Assembly: GCA_023433585.1 (NCBI GenBank)
Contig: JAEZCL010000166.1
Span: 1-34,503, forward strand
Direction of reading: 5' to 3'
DNA from: Pseudomonadota bacterium
GTDB lineage: Bacteria; Pseudomonadota; Alphaproteobacteria; Caulobacterales; Caulobacteraceae
DNA length: 34,503 bases
Shown here: positions 21,787-28,702 of the stretch, one piece after another
How the letters are laid out: every line of letters begins with the position of its first letter
Numbering within the stretch: position 1 is the first letter of the stretch
The notes under the pieces: model-generated
Database searches by the model: none
Told to the model about the DNA's origin: nothing
Seen by the model: the letters and a program-made list of their open reading frames with translations, nothing else
Program-made: the position numbers and the translations under genes

Positions 21787-22199
21787 GCGGGCTCATCGTC
21801 GATGCGTCCCTTGTCGTGGCGACCCTGATCCCCGAGGTCGACACGTCGGCGGCGCACGAAACGCTCGAACTGCATCACGCGGGCCTTTTCGCGCCCCCTC
21901 ATCTGATTTCGGAAGTGACCAATGCGTTGACGGTCAACCTGCGCAAACGGGTGATCGACAAGACCTATCGCGATCAGGCTGTCGAACGTTTCATGGGCTT
22001 GGAGATTTCCCTGGATCGAGACTCCGTGGACGTCCAGAACCTCAGGCGGACGGTGGCGCTGGCGGACCTCCACGACCTGACGATTTACGACGCGCTGTAC
22101 CTTGAGCTGGCGATGCGGAAGGGACATGCCCTCGGCACGTTTGATCGCGACTTGCGGAACGCGGCTCGGCGCGAAGGCGTCGTGATTTCGCCCGCATGA
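21783..22199 (+). CDS. VapC-family PIN-domain toxin
   Basis: A 138-residue PIN-domain ribonuclease. The acidic residues that bind Mg/Mn are D7 (LIVDASL), E44 (LISEVTNAL), D103 (IYDALYLELA) and D121 (TFDRDLRNAA), so the site is complete. VapC toxins cleave tRNA or rRNA. The TTG start at 21783 lies in the antitoxin stop, and the gene's own stop overlaps the RusA-like gene start (ATGA), so three genes are translationally coupled. Confidence 0.9.
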   Translation: MSGLIVDASLVVATLIPEVDTSAAHETLELHHAGLFAPPHLISEVTNALTVNLRKRVIDKTYRDQAVERFMGLEISLDRDSVDVQNLRRTVALADLHDLTIYDALYLELAMRKGHALGTFDRDLRNAARREGVVISPA

Positions 22200-22567
22200 C
22201 CGGCGACTGGATCGGGACCGGCAAGGTGCGAGCGCGCGAACGCGGCGACACGGTCGAGATCATGATCGACGGCCTGACCACCCAGGCCAAATACTACAAG
22301 CCCCTGGTCTATGAGTTCATGCGCAAGGAGTGGTCCTCGCGGCCCTCATGGGGCGACTACGCCGTGGACATCCGCATGGAGCACGTGGGCGAGCCGCCGC
22401 ACATCGACCTGGACAACCTGGCCAAGGCTCTGCTGGACGCCATCAAGGGATACCTGTTCCACGATGACGCCCAGGTCGCCCGCCTGCTGGTCGAGCGTCA
22501 CGAGGGCGAGCGCGAGCGCATCACCCTGACCGTGCGCCCGCGTCAGCCTTCCGGCGGCCCCGGATAG
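22196..22567 (+). CDS. RusA-family Holliday-junction resolvase-like protein
   Basis: A 123-residue protein with the RusA signature HIDLDNLAKALLDAIKG at residues 69-85 and FHDDAQV at 89-95, containing the three Asp and the Lys used in RusA catalysis (D71, D73, K77 and D90/D91). RusA cuts four-way DNA junctions and is usually found in prophages, but no phage genes lie nearby. It begins in an ATGA overlap with the VapC stop. Its last 25 bases overlap the convergent GFA gene. Confidence 0.85.
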   Translation: MTGDWIGTGKVRARERGDTVEIMIDGLTTQAKYYKPLVYEFMRKEWSSRPSWGDYAVDIRMEHVGEPPHIDLDNLAKALLDAIKGYLFHDDAQVARLLVERHEGERERITLTVRPRQPSGGPG

Positions 22568-22947
22568 CGCTCGAACGCGGGCAGGTCGCCCACATGGGTC
22601 ATCCAGCCGATGCGCTCGGCCGTCTGGATCTGGGCCTGAAGCGGGATGGAATCCGGATCATCCAGGGTCGCCGACTGCACGTCGATCAGGCCGGGGAAGA
22701 CCACGTCGTTGGTGTAGAACAGGCTGGTCCCGCAGGCGCCGCAGAACAGCCGTCGCCCATGCTCGGACGAGGCGTAGGTCACCGGCTCGCCTGTGATCGT
22801 CACCTGGTCCGCCTGCGCCATGGCCCAGGCCACGGCCGGCGCGCCGGACGCCCGGCGACAGTCGGTGCAGTGGCACAGCGCATGGTGCGCCACCTGATCG
22901 GGCATCTCGTAGCGGATTGCTCCGCAATGGCATCCGCCGCTGGGCAT
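22543..22947 (-). CDS. GFA-family zinc protein
   Basis: A 134-residue protein with the GFA metal-binding cysteines: GGCHCGAIRY (C6, C8), LCHCTDCRRASGAP (C25, C27, C30) and LFCGACGTSLFY (C69, C72). The family includes glutathione-dependent formaldehyde-activating enzyme and many uncharacterised relatives, so formaldehyde chemistry should not be assumed. The start at 22947 has GGGAGGA upstream and removes an unlikely 11-residue extension. Confidence 0.9.
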   Translation of the reverse strand: MPSGGCHCGAIRYEMPDQVAHHALCHCTDCRRASGAPAVAWAMAQADQVTITGEPVTYASSEHGRRLFCGACGTSLFYTNDVVFPGLIDVQSATLDDPDSIPLQAQIQTAERIGWMTHVGDLPAFERYPGPPEG

Positions 22948-23019
22948 GGCCGTCCTCCCTCGATCTGACCGATGTTCCATATATGTTCTTGCTGTGCGGC
23001 GCCAGCCCGATGATGGAAA

Positions 23020-23790
23020 TCAGGGCGCGTCGCGCCTGAACCTCAGCGTCGGCGCCAACAGCTGCATGTGCGCGCCGATGGACGTCTGGGGCTCGGACGG
23101 CGGCGATAGGCCCTCGGCCCTTTCCCGCTCCGCCACGCAGGTCCGCGCCTGGCCCGCCAGGGCGATGAAGTCCGGCGCGGTCTCAAGCGCCTGCATCACG
23201 CACTCGTCGAAATAGGGATAGGTGATCCCTGCCCCGCAGCCGAACGAGCTGCGGTCCAACCGCGCGGCGGTGATGATGAGACGGTTCGGCGCCGCCACCG
23301 CCGGGATGAAGCCGCCCGAGAAACAGGCCGAAATCACCACCACCGTGGGCCGCGTCCCGCATGTGCGATCCAGGATCGAGCGCATGCCGGCCGGCTCGAT
23401 CCGGCCGCCGGGGCCGAACACGATGAAACCGGGCTGGCTGCCGCGCGCCGGCGACCCATGCGAGGTGAAATAGATCAGGCACCCCGCAGCGTCTCGGGCG
23501 GCGATTTCGAAATCCGCCAGGGCCGCCCCGGGCGACACCGCGTCCGGTCGGCCCGGATTGAGGGTGCGGTCCACCATCAGGTCCGCGTCGAACCCGGCGT
23601 GGCCGAACGCCAGGGCCAGGTCGCGCCGGGCGTTGTCGAAGGCTTCGATGGTCTGCCCCCGGCTGTCGGTCCAGTCGGCGGCGACGATGAACGACGCCCA
23701 GTCCCGGAAGGCCTCGGCCGGTTCCGCCTTCGCGGGTGAAACCGCCAGGGCGGCGGTCAGGAACAGGATCAGGTGCAAGGCGCGCATCAT
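23020..23790 (-). CDS. Secreted C13-family (legumain/caspase-fold) cysteine peptidase
   Basis: A 256-residue protein with a signal peptide (MRALHLILFLTAALAVSPA, cleavage near KAEP). The catalytic dyad is seen as H111 in IYFTSHGSPA and C156 in VVISACFSGGF, each after a hydrophobic strand as in clan CD peptidases. This would place a legumain-type peptidase in the periplasm or outside the cell. It is the last gene of a three-gene unit: its ATG at 23790 overlaps the previous stop (ATGA), though an ATG at 23787 is also possible. Confidence 0.87.
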   Translation of the reverse strand: MMRALHLILFLTAALAVSPAKAEPAEAFRDWASFIVAADWTDSRGQTIEAFDNARRDLALAFGHAGFDADLMVDRTLNPGRPDAVSPGAALADFEIAARDAAGCLIYFTSHGSPARGSQPGFIVFGPGGRIEPAGMRSILDRTCGTRPTVVVISACFSGGFIPAVAAPNRLIITAARLDRSSFGCGAGITYPYFDECVMQALETAPDFIALAGQARTCVAERERAEGLSPPSEPQTSIGAHMQLLAPTLRFRRDAP

Positions 23791-24827
23791 GCTTCTCCGC
23801 AGGACGATGGCGAGGAATCTACCCCCGCCCGGAACACCGCTCGAACCGGCTGGTGGTCGGAATGCCTGAAGCCCAGGTCGGCGGTGCTCACCGACACTGC
23901 CTCCACGCCCGGCGAGACGATGAAGCCGTCGATGACCGCCGTGTAGTTTTCGCCCGCGCGATAGGGCCGCTCGTTGGTCCGCACGGTGGGAACGCTGGGG
24001 TCGGCCACGATGCGCCAGCCCTCGGGCAGCAGGTCAGTGGGGAAATCATGCACCCAGAACAGGTGCTCGTCTTCGGTCGTGTGGGAAAAATCCGTTTCGA
24101 TCAGGCGCAGGTTGAAGTCCCCGCCGATGACCACGCGCCGCCCAGCGGCGTGCTCCTGCGCCGCCCGGTCCAGAATCACGCTCAACTGCCGTCTGCGCAG
24201 GGCTGCGCCCTCGTCGAAGGCGGAGGTGTGCAGGTTCACGAAGGTCCAGCACCCGCCTGGCCCCTGCACCCGCGTGGCCAGGGCGCCGTAGCGGCGGCGC
24301 AGCATGCCGTCATACGGGTCGCCGTCGCTGGGCATGTCCCAGATCTCGCTGCCTTCCAGCCCATGGCGGACATAGCTGGCCAGGCCGTTGCGGATGCGCA
24401 GGGGCGGGGGCAGGTAACGGGTCTGGAAATCCGGATGAAAGACGCGCTGGTGCAGGGGCAGGGCGCGGTCGATGCGGCCCTTCAGGTCGGTCCAGAAATT
24501 GATCACGCTGGGCCGGGCGTTCTCCTGGGTCAGGACCACGTCGGCGCCGCTGGCCTCCAGCCGGCCGGCGATGGCCGCCGCAGAGGCCCGCGTGGCTCCC
24601 GGTCCCGGCGGCAGATAGGCTTTCCCGCCGTCGGCGAAGAAGTCGGACCCTTCGCCCAGCCCGCCGTATCCGAGGTTCCAGGTGACGACGGTGATCGTAT
24701 CCATGCGTGCGGGCCATGAGGACGGAGTGAGGGACAAGCGGTCGTCGGGCGTGGAGGCGCAGGCGTAGGCGACCAGGGCGGCGCCCGCCAGCAGGACCGC
24801 CGCTTTCAGGATCGCGCTACGCCGCAT
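23787..24827 (-). CDS. Exported endonuclease/exonuclease/phosphatase-family protein
   Basis: A 346-residue protein with an export signal or anchor (RRSAILKAAVLLAGAALVAY, possible lipobox YAC). The DNase-I-like fold is complete in its active-site residues: N51 in VTWNLGYG, E102 in LTQEN, H200 in FVNLHTSAF, D237 and N239 in GGDFNL, and the HSDHQPV ending. The family cuts DNA, phospholipids or phosphoinositides; the substrate here is unknown. The ATG at 24827 follows GAGG and overlaps the upstream membrane-protein gene by 11 bases. Confidence 0.85.
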   Translation of the reverse strand: MRRSAILKAAVLLAGAALVAYACASTPDDRLSLTPSSWPARMDTITVVTWNLGYGGLGEGSDFFADGGKAYLPPGPGATRASAAAIAGRLEASGADVVLTQENARPSVINFWTDLKGRIDRALPLHQRVFHPDFQTRYLPPPLRIRNGLASYVRHGLEGSEIWDMPSDGDPYDGMLRRRYGALATRVQGPGGCWTFVNLHTSAFDEGAALRRRQLSVILDRAAQEHAAGRRVVIGGDFNLRLIETDFSHTTEDEHLFWVHDFPTDLLPEGWRIVADPSVPTVRTNERPYRAGENYTAVIDGFIVSPGVEAVSVSTADLGFRHSDHQPVRAVFRAGVDSSPSSCGEA

Positions 24828-25932
24828 TGGGGCGATACCTCGCACTGGGCATCAGAAGCGGCTTCGGCTTCTCCTTCTTGTCGGCGATCTTCTCCAGGGC
24901 GAACTGCACGCCCCAGGCCAGGATGGCGAAGCCGCCGCCCTCGCCGCCGATGATGCGGCCGAAGCCGAAGATGTTGCGCAGGTTCGACAGCTCGACCAAC
25001 ATCTGGGCGTGGCGCTGGGCGATCTCCCAGTCCCCCAGGCCCGGCGGCGGGGCGAAAGCCCTCAGGTCTGTGATCGCGGTCTCCAGCATGGACTCGTATG
25101 GCCCCAGATAGACCAGAAGGGCGAACACCCCGATCACCACCAGCGGCCCATAGGTGAACACCGCCGTCATCACCACCGCCTCGCCCATGAACATGTGCTT
25201 CAGCGGCGTGAAGTTGATGAGCATGTTGAGGGTGATGAGCAGCCCGGCGAAGATGAACATGGGATTGAACTGGATCTGCAGCATCTTGCCCGCCAGGGCG
25301 ATGCCGCCGAACCCCGCCTCCGCGTGGGCCAGGGCCTCCACATACTGCTCCCGTTGACCGACGCCTTCGGCAAGGGACGACGCCGTCTGGCGCGCCTCGG
25401 CGAAGGCCCCCGCGATCCGCGCGGCCTCGGCGTTGAACACGGCGGAATCATGCAGGAACTGGGCGGCCAGCATGAACAGGATCATCGCCCCCATGCCGAA
25501 CAGGCAGACGCTGTAGAAATTATAGGTTGAATAGGCGGCTCTCAGCCGGCGGCAATAGACGGGCTTGCGCCCCTGCCGCACCGCCGCCTCGACGATCTTC
25601 AGCGAATAGAGGTGAATGACCACGCCGACGAAGGCCATGGCCAGCAGCGCCTGCCACCACCACCGTTTCAGGATCGCCGCCAGCGAAACGTCGGGGGTGA
25701 AATAGATGATGACGAGGCTGACCGCGGCGGCGAAGGTCAGGATGACCGCCTCGCCCAGATATCCCGCCAGCCAGGCGCGGCCCTTGCTTCGCCCCGGTCC
25801 GGGAATGACGATGCAGTGCCGCAGCACCCATACCCGTCCGCTGCGCCGATACGACGCCCACAACAGCGCGAAGGCCGCGCCGTAAACCGCAAGGACGATC
25901 AGGACGTCCGTGAAGAAAGAAGTCATCGCCAT
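24817..25932 (-). CDS. Multi-pass membrane protein of unknown function
   Basis: A 371-residue protein with about seven hydrophobic helices, including IVLAVYGAAFALLWASY, AVILTFAAAVSLVIIYF, ALLAMAFVGVVIHLY, MGAMILFMLAAQFL, MFIFAGLLITLNMLI and LVVIGVFALLVYL. A hydrophilic stretch with coiled-coil character (about 165-200) lies in the middle and the C-terminus is basic (KKEKPKPLLMPSARYRP). I do not recognise the family. It heads the operon with the exported EEP-fold protein and C13 peptidase. The ATG at 25926 is an alternative start. Confidence 0.75.
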   Translation of the reverse strand: MAMTSFFTDVLIVLAVYGAAFALLWASYRRSGRVWVLRHCIVIPGPGRSKGRAWLAGYLGEAVILTFAAAVSLVIIYFTPDVSLAAILKRWWWQALLAMAFVGVVIHLYSLKIVEAAVRQGRKPVYCRRLRAAYSTYNFYSVCLFGMGAMILFMLAAQFLHDSAVFNAEAARIAGAFAEARQTASSLAEGVGQREQYVEALAHAEAGFGGIALAGKMLQIQFNPMFIFAGLLITLNMLINFTPLKHMFMGEAVVMTAVFTYGPLVVIGVFALLVYLGPYESMLETAITDLRAFAPPPGLGDWEIAQRHAQMLVELSNLRNIFGFGRIIGGEGGGFAILAWGVQFALEKIADKKEKPKPLLMPSARYRPNAA

Positions 25933-25968
25933 CCCCGCAGGCCGCCGGCCACCGACGATATACGGAAC

Positions 25969-26451
25969 TTATTTCTTTCGAAACTGGTCCAGGGAAACGA
26001 CCTTGGGGCCGTCCTGGACGGGCGGCTCGACTTCGGGTTCCGACTCGGTCTCGGTTTCGGGTTCGGGTTCGGGCGGAATTTCGGGCGACTCGAACTGCAG
26101 CAGGAATTGCACGCTGGGATCATAGAAGCGCACGACGGCCGTCCACGGGGCGACGAGTTTCTTGGGCTGGCCGCCGAATTTCAGCAGCACCGAAAAGCCC
26201 GTGTCGCCCACCTCCAGGTCCCAGTACTGATGCTGCATCACCACGGTGATCTCGTCGGGATATTTCTCGGCCACGTCGGCGGGGACCGAGACACCGGGCG
26301 CGCGGGTCTTGAAGGTCAGGTAAAAATGATGGTCGCCGGGCAGGCCCTCGGGCATGGCCGCGCGTTCCAGGGCGGCCCGCACCACGCCCCTCAGGGCGTT
26401 CTGGGCCATGGCTTCATAGCCCATCTCGTCGGGCACCGGCGTGTCGGCCAT
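25969..26451 (-). CDS. sspB: ClpXP adaptor SspB (alphaproteobacterial type)
   Basis: A 160-residue adaptor that tethers ssrA-tagged proteins to ClpXP for degradation. GYEAMAQNALRGVVRAALER, then GDHHFYLTFKTRAPGVSVPA, YPDEITVVMQHQYWDLEV and FSVLLKFGGQPKKLVAPW form the substrate-binding domain. A long Pro/Glu-rich linker (about 120-148) leads to the ClpX-binding tail VVSLDQFRKK. The ATG at 26451 has GGGAGA upstream. It lies about 100 bases from ssrA on the same strand, so tag and adaptor are neighbours. Confidence 0.93.
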   Translation of the reverse strand: MADTPVPDEMGYEAMAQNALRGVVRAALERAAMPEGLPGDHHFYLTFKTRAPGVSVPADVAEKYPDEITVVMQHQYWDLEVGDTGFSVLLKFGGQPKKLVAPWTAVVRFYDPSVQFLLQFESPEIPPEPEPETETESEPEVEPPVQDGPKVVSLDQFRKK

Positions 26452-26547
26452 CTCGTCTCCCGCAAGGCTGGTCCGGCTCGGCATGACCCGGTGGCCGAGT
26501 GATAGCGGCGCGGACGGCGGCGCGAAAGTTCAAATGAGGGTGAAGGT

Positions 26548-26870
26548 GGGAGGCTTCTGTTGCCAGGCGCCTCCCGGGCCCCGCCTGAGGATCTGAACCC
26601 TCAGGACTTAGGTCGGAAATACCGGAACCGCATTACGCGGCGACGGCGTATTCCTCAGCGAAGTTATCGTTCGCAGGTAGTTTAACGGCCCGATGCGCTG
26701 GGCCAACACGAGCGAAAGCAATCCTCTTTACACGTCCGTCGATGCTGGTCGGCCCCGCACAGACCCCGCCGATAACGCGGAAAGAGATTGGTGGAGCCGC
26801 CGGGAATCGCACCCGGGTCCGGTCCGCTTATTACAGGCGCGTTTATCGCCATAGTCCGGGCAAGCCGGAC
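26548..26870 (-). ncRNA. ssrA: Two-piece (circularly permuted) tmRNA
   Basis: On the minus strand the acceptor piece comes first: a T-arm (CCCGGGTGCGATTCCCGG) and CGGCTCC plus ACCA ending at 26789. A 32-base spacer follows, then the coding piece begins with GGGGCCG at 26756, which pairs with CGGCTCC to make a 7-base acceptor stem. The tag frame at 26633-26674 encodes ANDNFAEEYAVAA and a TAA stop, so with the charged alanine the tag is AANDNFAEEYAVAA. A hairpin with CCTGAGG/CCTCAGG follows. The outer ends are approximate: the 5' end is set from the promoter and the 3' end from the last stem (26548-26575). Confidence 0.93.
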
Positions 26871-26876
26871 AGCTTC

Positions 26877-26904
26877 AATATAGGCGAGGTCGCGCGGGAT
26901 TCAA
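26877..26904 (-). promoter_or_regulatory. Probable ssrA promoter
   Basis: TTGAAT (26899-26904) and TATATT (26877-26882) are separated by 16 bases on the minus strand. Transcription starting about 7 bases on would give an acceptor piece of roughly 80 bases, near the size known for such RNAs. Confidence 0.65.
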
Positions 26905-26913
26905 AGCCTGATG

Positions 26914-27216
26914 CTAGAAGGAGCGGCGGGCGGACCCGCCGGCTTCGCCTTGTTCAAACGGCGTCTCGCGCAGACTGCGGTCGCGTGTTTCGCGCGAGGT
27001 GTCGCGGGCATGCTGCCATTCCGACTGGGTCATGCAGATGCGCTGCGGCCGGTTCGAGCCGAGCACCCGCTCGCGCCGGCAGACCACGCGGTCGTTGCCG
27101 TTCTCTTCGCCTTCAGCGGCGGCGGTTTCCGCCGACGGGGCCGGGGCGGCGGGCTCAGCCGGGGTCGATTGGGTGGAGGCCATCAGCGCGGCGACGGCGG
27201 TCATGACGATCAGCAT
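26914..27216 (-). CDS. Secreted two-cysteine protein, paralogue A
   Basis: A 100-residue protein with a hydrophobic start (MLIVMTAVAALMAST) that should act as a signal peptide, a Pro/Ala/Glu-rich linker, and the core VVCRRERVLGSNRPQRICMT followed by a Trp. The two cysteines are 15 residues apart and may form a disulfide. The same core occurs in the next gene upstream. The function is unknown; it resembles small conserved exported proteins of Caulobacterales. Confidence 0.72.
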   Translation of the reverse strand: MLIVMTAVAALMASTQSTPAEPAAPAPSAETAAAEGEENGNDRVVCRRERVLGSNRPQRICMTQSEWQHARDTSRETRDRSLRETPFEQGEAGGSARRSF

Positions 27217-27327
27217 TGCAGGTTTCCCAGATTACGCCGGGCGACTGCTGGGCGCCGCGACACACTTCGTCCCATGATGATGGCGTCGCCGCGACAACGC
27301 AAGGCGTCAGGCCGTGAACAGGCGGCG

Positions 27328-27600
27328 TCAGTTCGGGTTAGGCATTTCCTGCATGACCCGATCATGGATGTTGCGGGCGGCGTCGCGCAGTTCCGTCCGC
27401 TCCCTGCGGGTCATGCAGACGCGCTGCGGGCGGTTGGAGCCCAGCACACGCTCGCGCCGACAGATGACGCGCTCATCTTCGGCCTGGCGGGCCGCCGCCG
27501 CTTCCGCCGCCGCCGCGCGGTGTTCGGCCTGATCCGGCTCGCGAGGGGGTTGCTCCTGCGCGCCTGTGAGCAGGGCGACGGCGACGATGAGGGGCAACAT
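27328..27600 (-). CDS. Secreted two-cysteine protein, paralogue B
   Basis: A 90-residue protein with signal MLPLIVAVALLTGAQ, an Ala/Glu/Arg-rich linker and the core VICRRERVLGSNRPQRVCMT, then RRERTELRDAARNIHDRVMQ. Only the core is shared with paralogue A; linkers and tails differ. AAGGA precedes the ATG. Both genes lie on the same strand 111 bases apart, just upstream of ssrA. Function unknown. Confidence 0.75.
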   Translation of the reverse strand: MLPLIVAVALLTGAQEQPPREPDQAEHRAAAAEAAAARQAEDERVICRRERVLGSNRPQRVCMTRRERTELRDAARNIHDRVMQEMPNPN

Positions 27601-27716
27601 GGCGAATCCTTGATTCAGTCCCGCAATCCGTTTCTTCGGCGACGCAGCCTTTCACGTCAGCCGGCGTTCGTCAAAACCGCCGCGCCTGCGAGCGCGTCGT
27701 CGTGATCCTGGATCCG

Positions 27717-28613
27717 TCACGCCGGATCTGATCCGTCCGGCGATGTCACGCGCCGCCAGTCCGGCGTCTGGTTGCGGAACCAGGTCAGCTGGCGCTTGGC
27801 GTAGTTGCGCGTGGCCTGGCGCATGGTGGTCAGCGCTGCCTCCAGGCTGATCTCGCCACGCAGATGGGCGCCCAGCTCGCGCACCCCCACCGCCTTCATG
27901 ACGGGCAGGGCGGGCGACAGGTTTCGGGCCATGAGCGCGCGCACCTCGTCCAGCGCGCCTGCGTCCATCATCACCGACACCCGGGCGTCGCAGGCGGCGT
28001 ACAGCGCCTCTCGGTCCGGCTGCATCACCAGAGCCTCATAGGTTCCGGGCGCCAGCAGCGGCCGTGTGTCCGCTTTCCAGGCCGACAGGGGCCGCCCGCC
28101 GGCGCGCGCCACGGCCAGGGCGCGGATCAGACGCTGTCGGTCGCCCGGCGCGATCGCCCCGGCCGAAACGGGGTCCTGTTCGCTCAGCATTCGGCGAAAG
28201 GCGGGCTCCCCCAGACTGTCGAACAGGGCTGAAACCTCGTCCCGAACCGCGTCCGGCACGGGCGGAATGTCGGCCAGGCCTCGCGTCAGGGCGTTGAAAT
28301 AGAGGCCCGTGCCGCCGACGATGACGGCGGGCCGTCCTTCGGCGTCCAGCGCGGCCAGCTCCGCCTCGACCGCCCGCAGCCAGCGCCCCACGGACCAGGG
28401 ATCGGCGGCGTCCGCAACGCCGTACAGGCGATGCTCGGCCCGCGCCTCGTCGTCCGCCCCGGGCCGCGCCGTCAGCACCCGCAGGTCGGCGTAAAGCTGC
28501 TGGCTGTCGGCGTTGAGGATCGCCGCGCCCCTGTCCTCGGCCAGCCGCAGGGCCAGTTGTGACTTGCCCGAAGCGGTCGGACCGCCGATCAGCGTGATGG
28601 GGGGGTGGGACAA
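27717..28613 (-). CDS. miaA: tRNA dimethylallyltransferase
   Basis: Adds the isopentenyl group to A37 of tRNAs that read codons starting with U. The 298 residues begin ITLIGGPTASGKSQLA (P-loop, 10-18), then NADSQQLYADLRVLTARPG, VIVGGTGLYFNALTRG and YAKRQLTWFRNQ, all MiaA marks. The start is a TTG at 28613 with GGGAGA upstream. It is divergent from the Mrp gene, with 89 bases between them. Confidence 0.95.
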   Translation of the reverse strand: MSHPPITLIGGPTASGKSQLALRLAEDRGAAILNADSQQLYADLRVLTARPGADDEARAEHRLYGVADAADPWSVGRWLRAVEAELAALDAEGRPAVIVGGTGLYFNALTRGLADIPPVPDAVRDEVSALFDSLGEPAFRRMLSEQDPVSAGAIAPGDRQRLIRALAVARAGGRPLSAWKADTRPLLAPGTYEALVMQPDREALYAACDARVSVMMDAGALDEVRALMARNLSPALPVMKAVGVRELGAHLRGEISLEAALTTMRQATRNYAKRQLTWFRNQTPDWRRVTSPDGSDPA

Positions 28614-28702
28614 TGCGTCTCCCGCTCGCGGCGTTGGTTTCGGCGGCGCACTCCCGATATGACGGTCCGCAGCCTTCCTGCAAGCCGACTGGAGCCCCGC
28701 CC

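Noticed and set aside
22196..22567. Prophage remnant around the RusA-like gene
   Set aside because: No integrase, structural, lysis or regulator gene of phage type is found on either side; neighbours are a TA module and a GFA gene.
26789..26830. tRNA gene fragment with CCA end
   Set aside because: The T-arm and CCA belong to the acceptor piece of the two-piece tmRNA; its acceptor partner GGGGCCG and the tag frame lie just downstream on the same strand.
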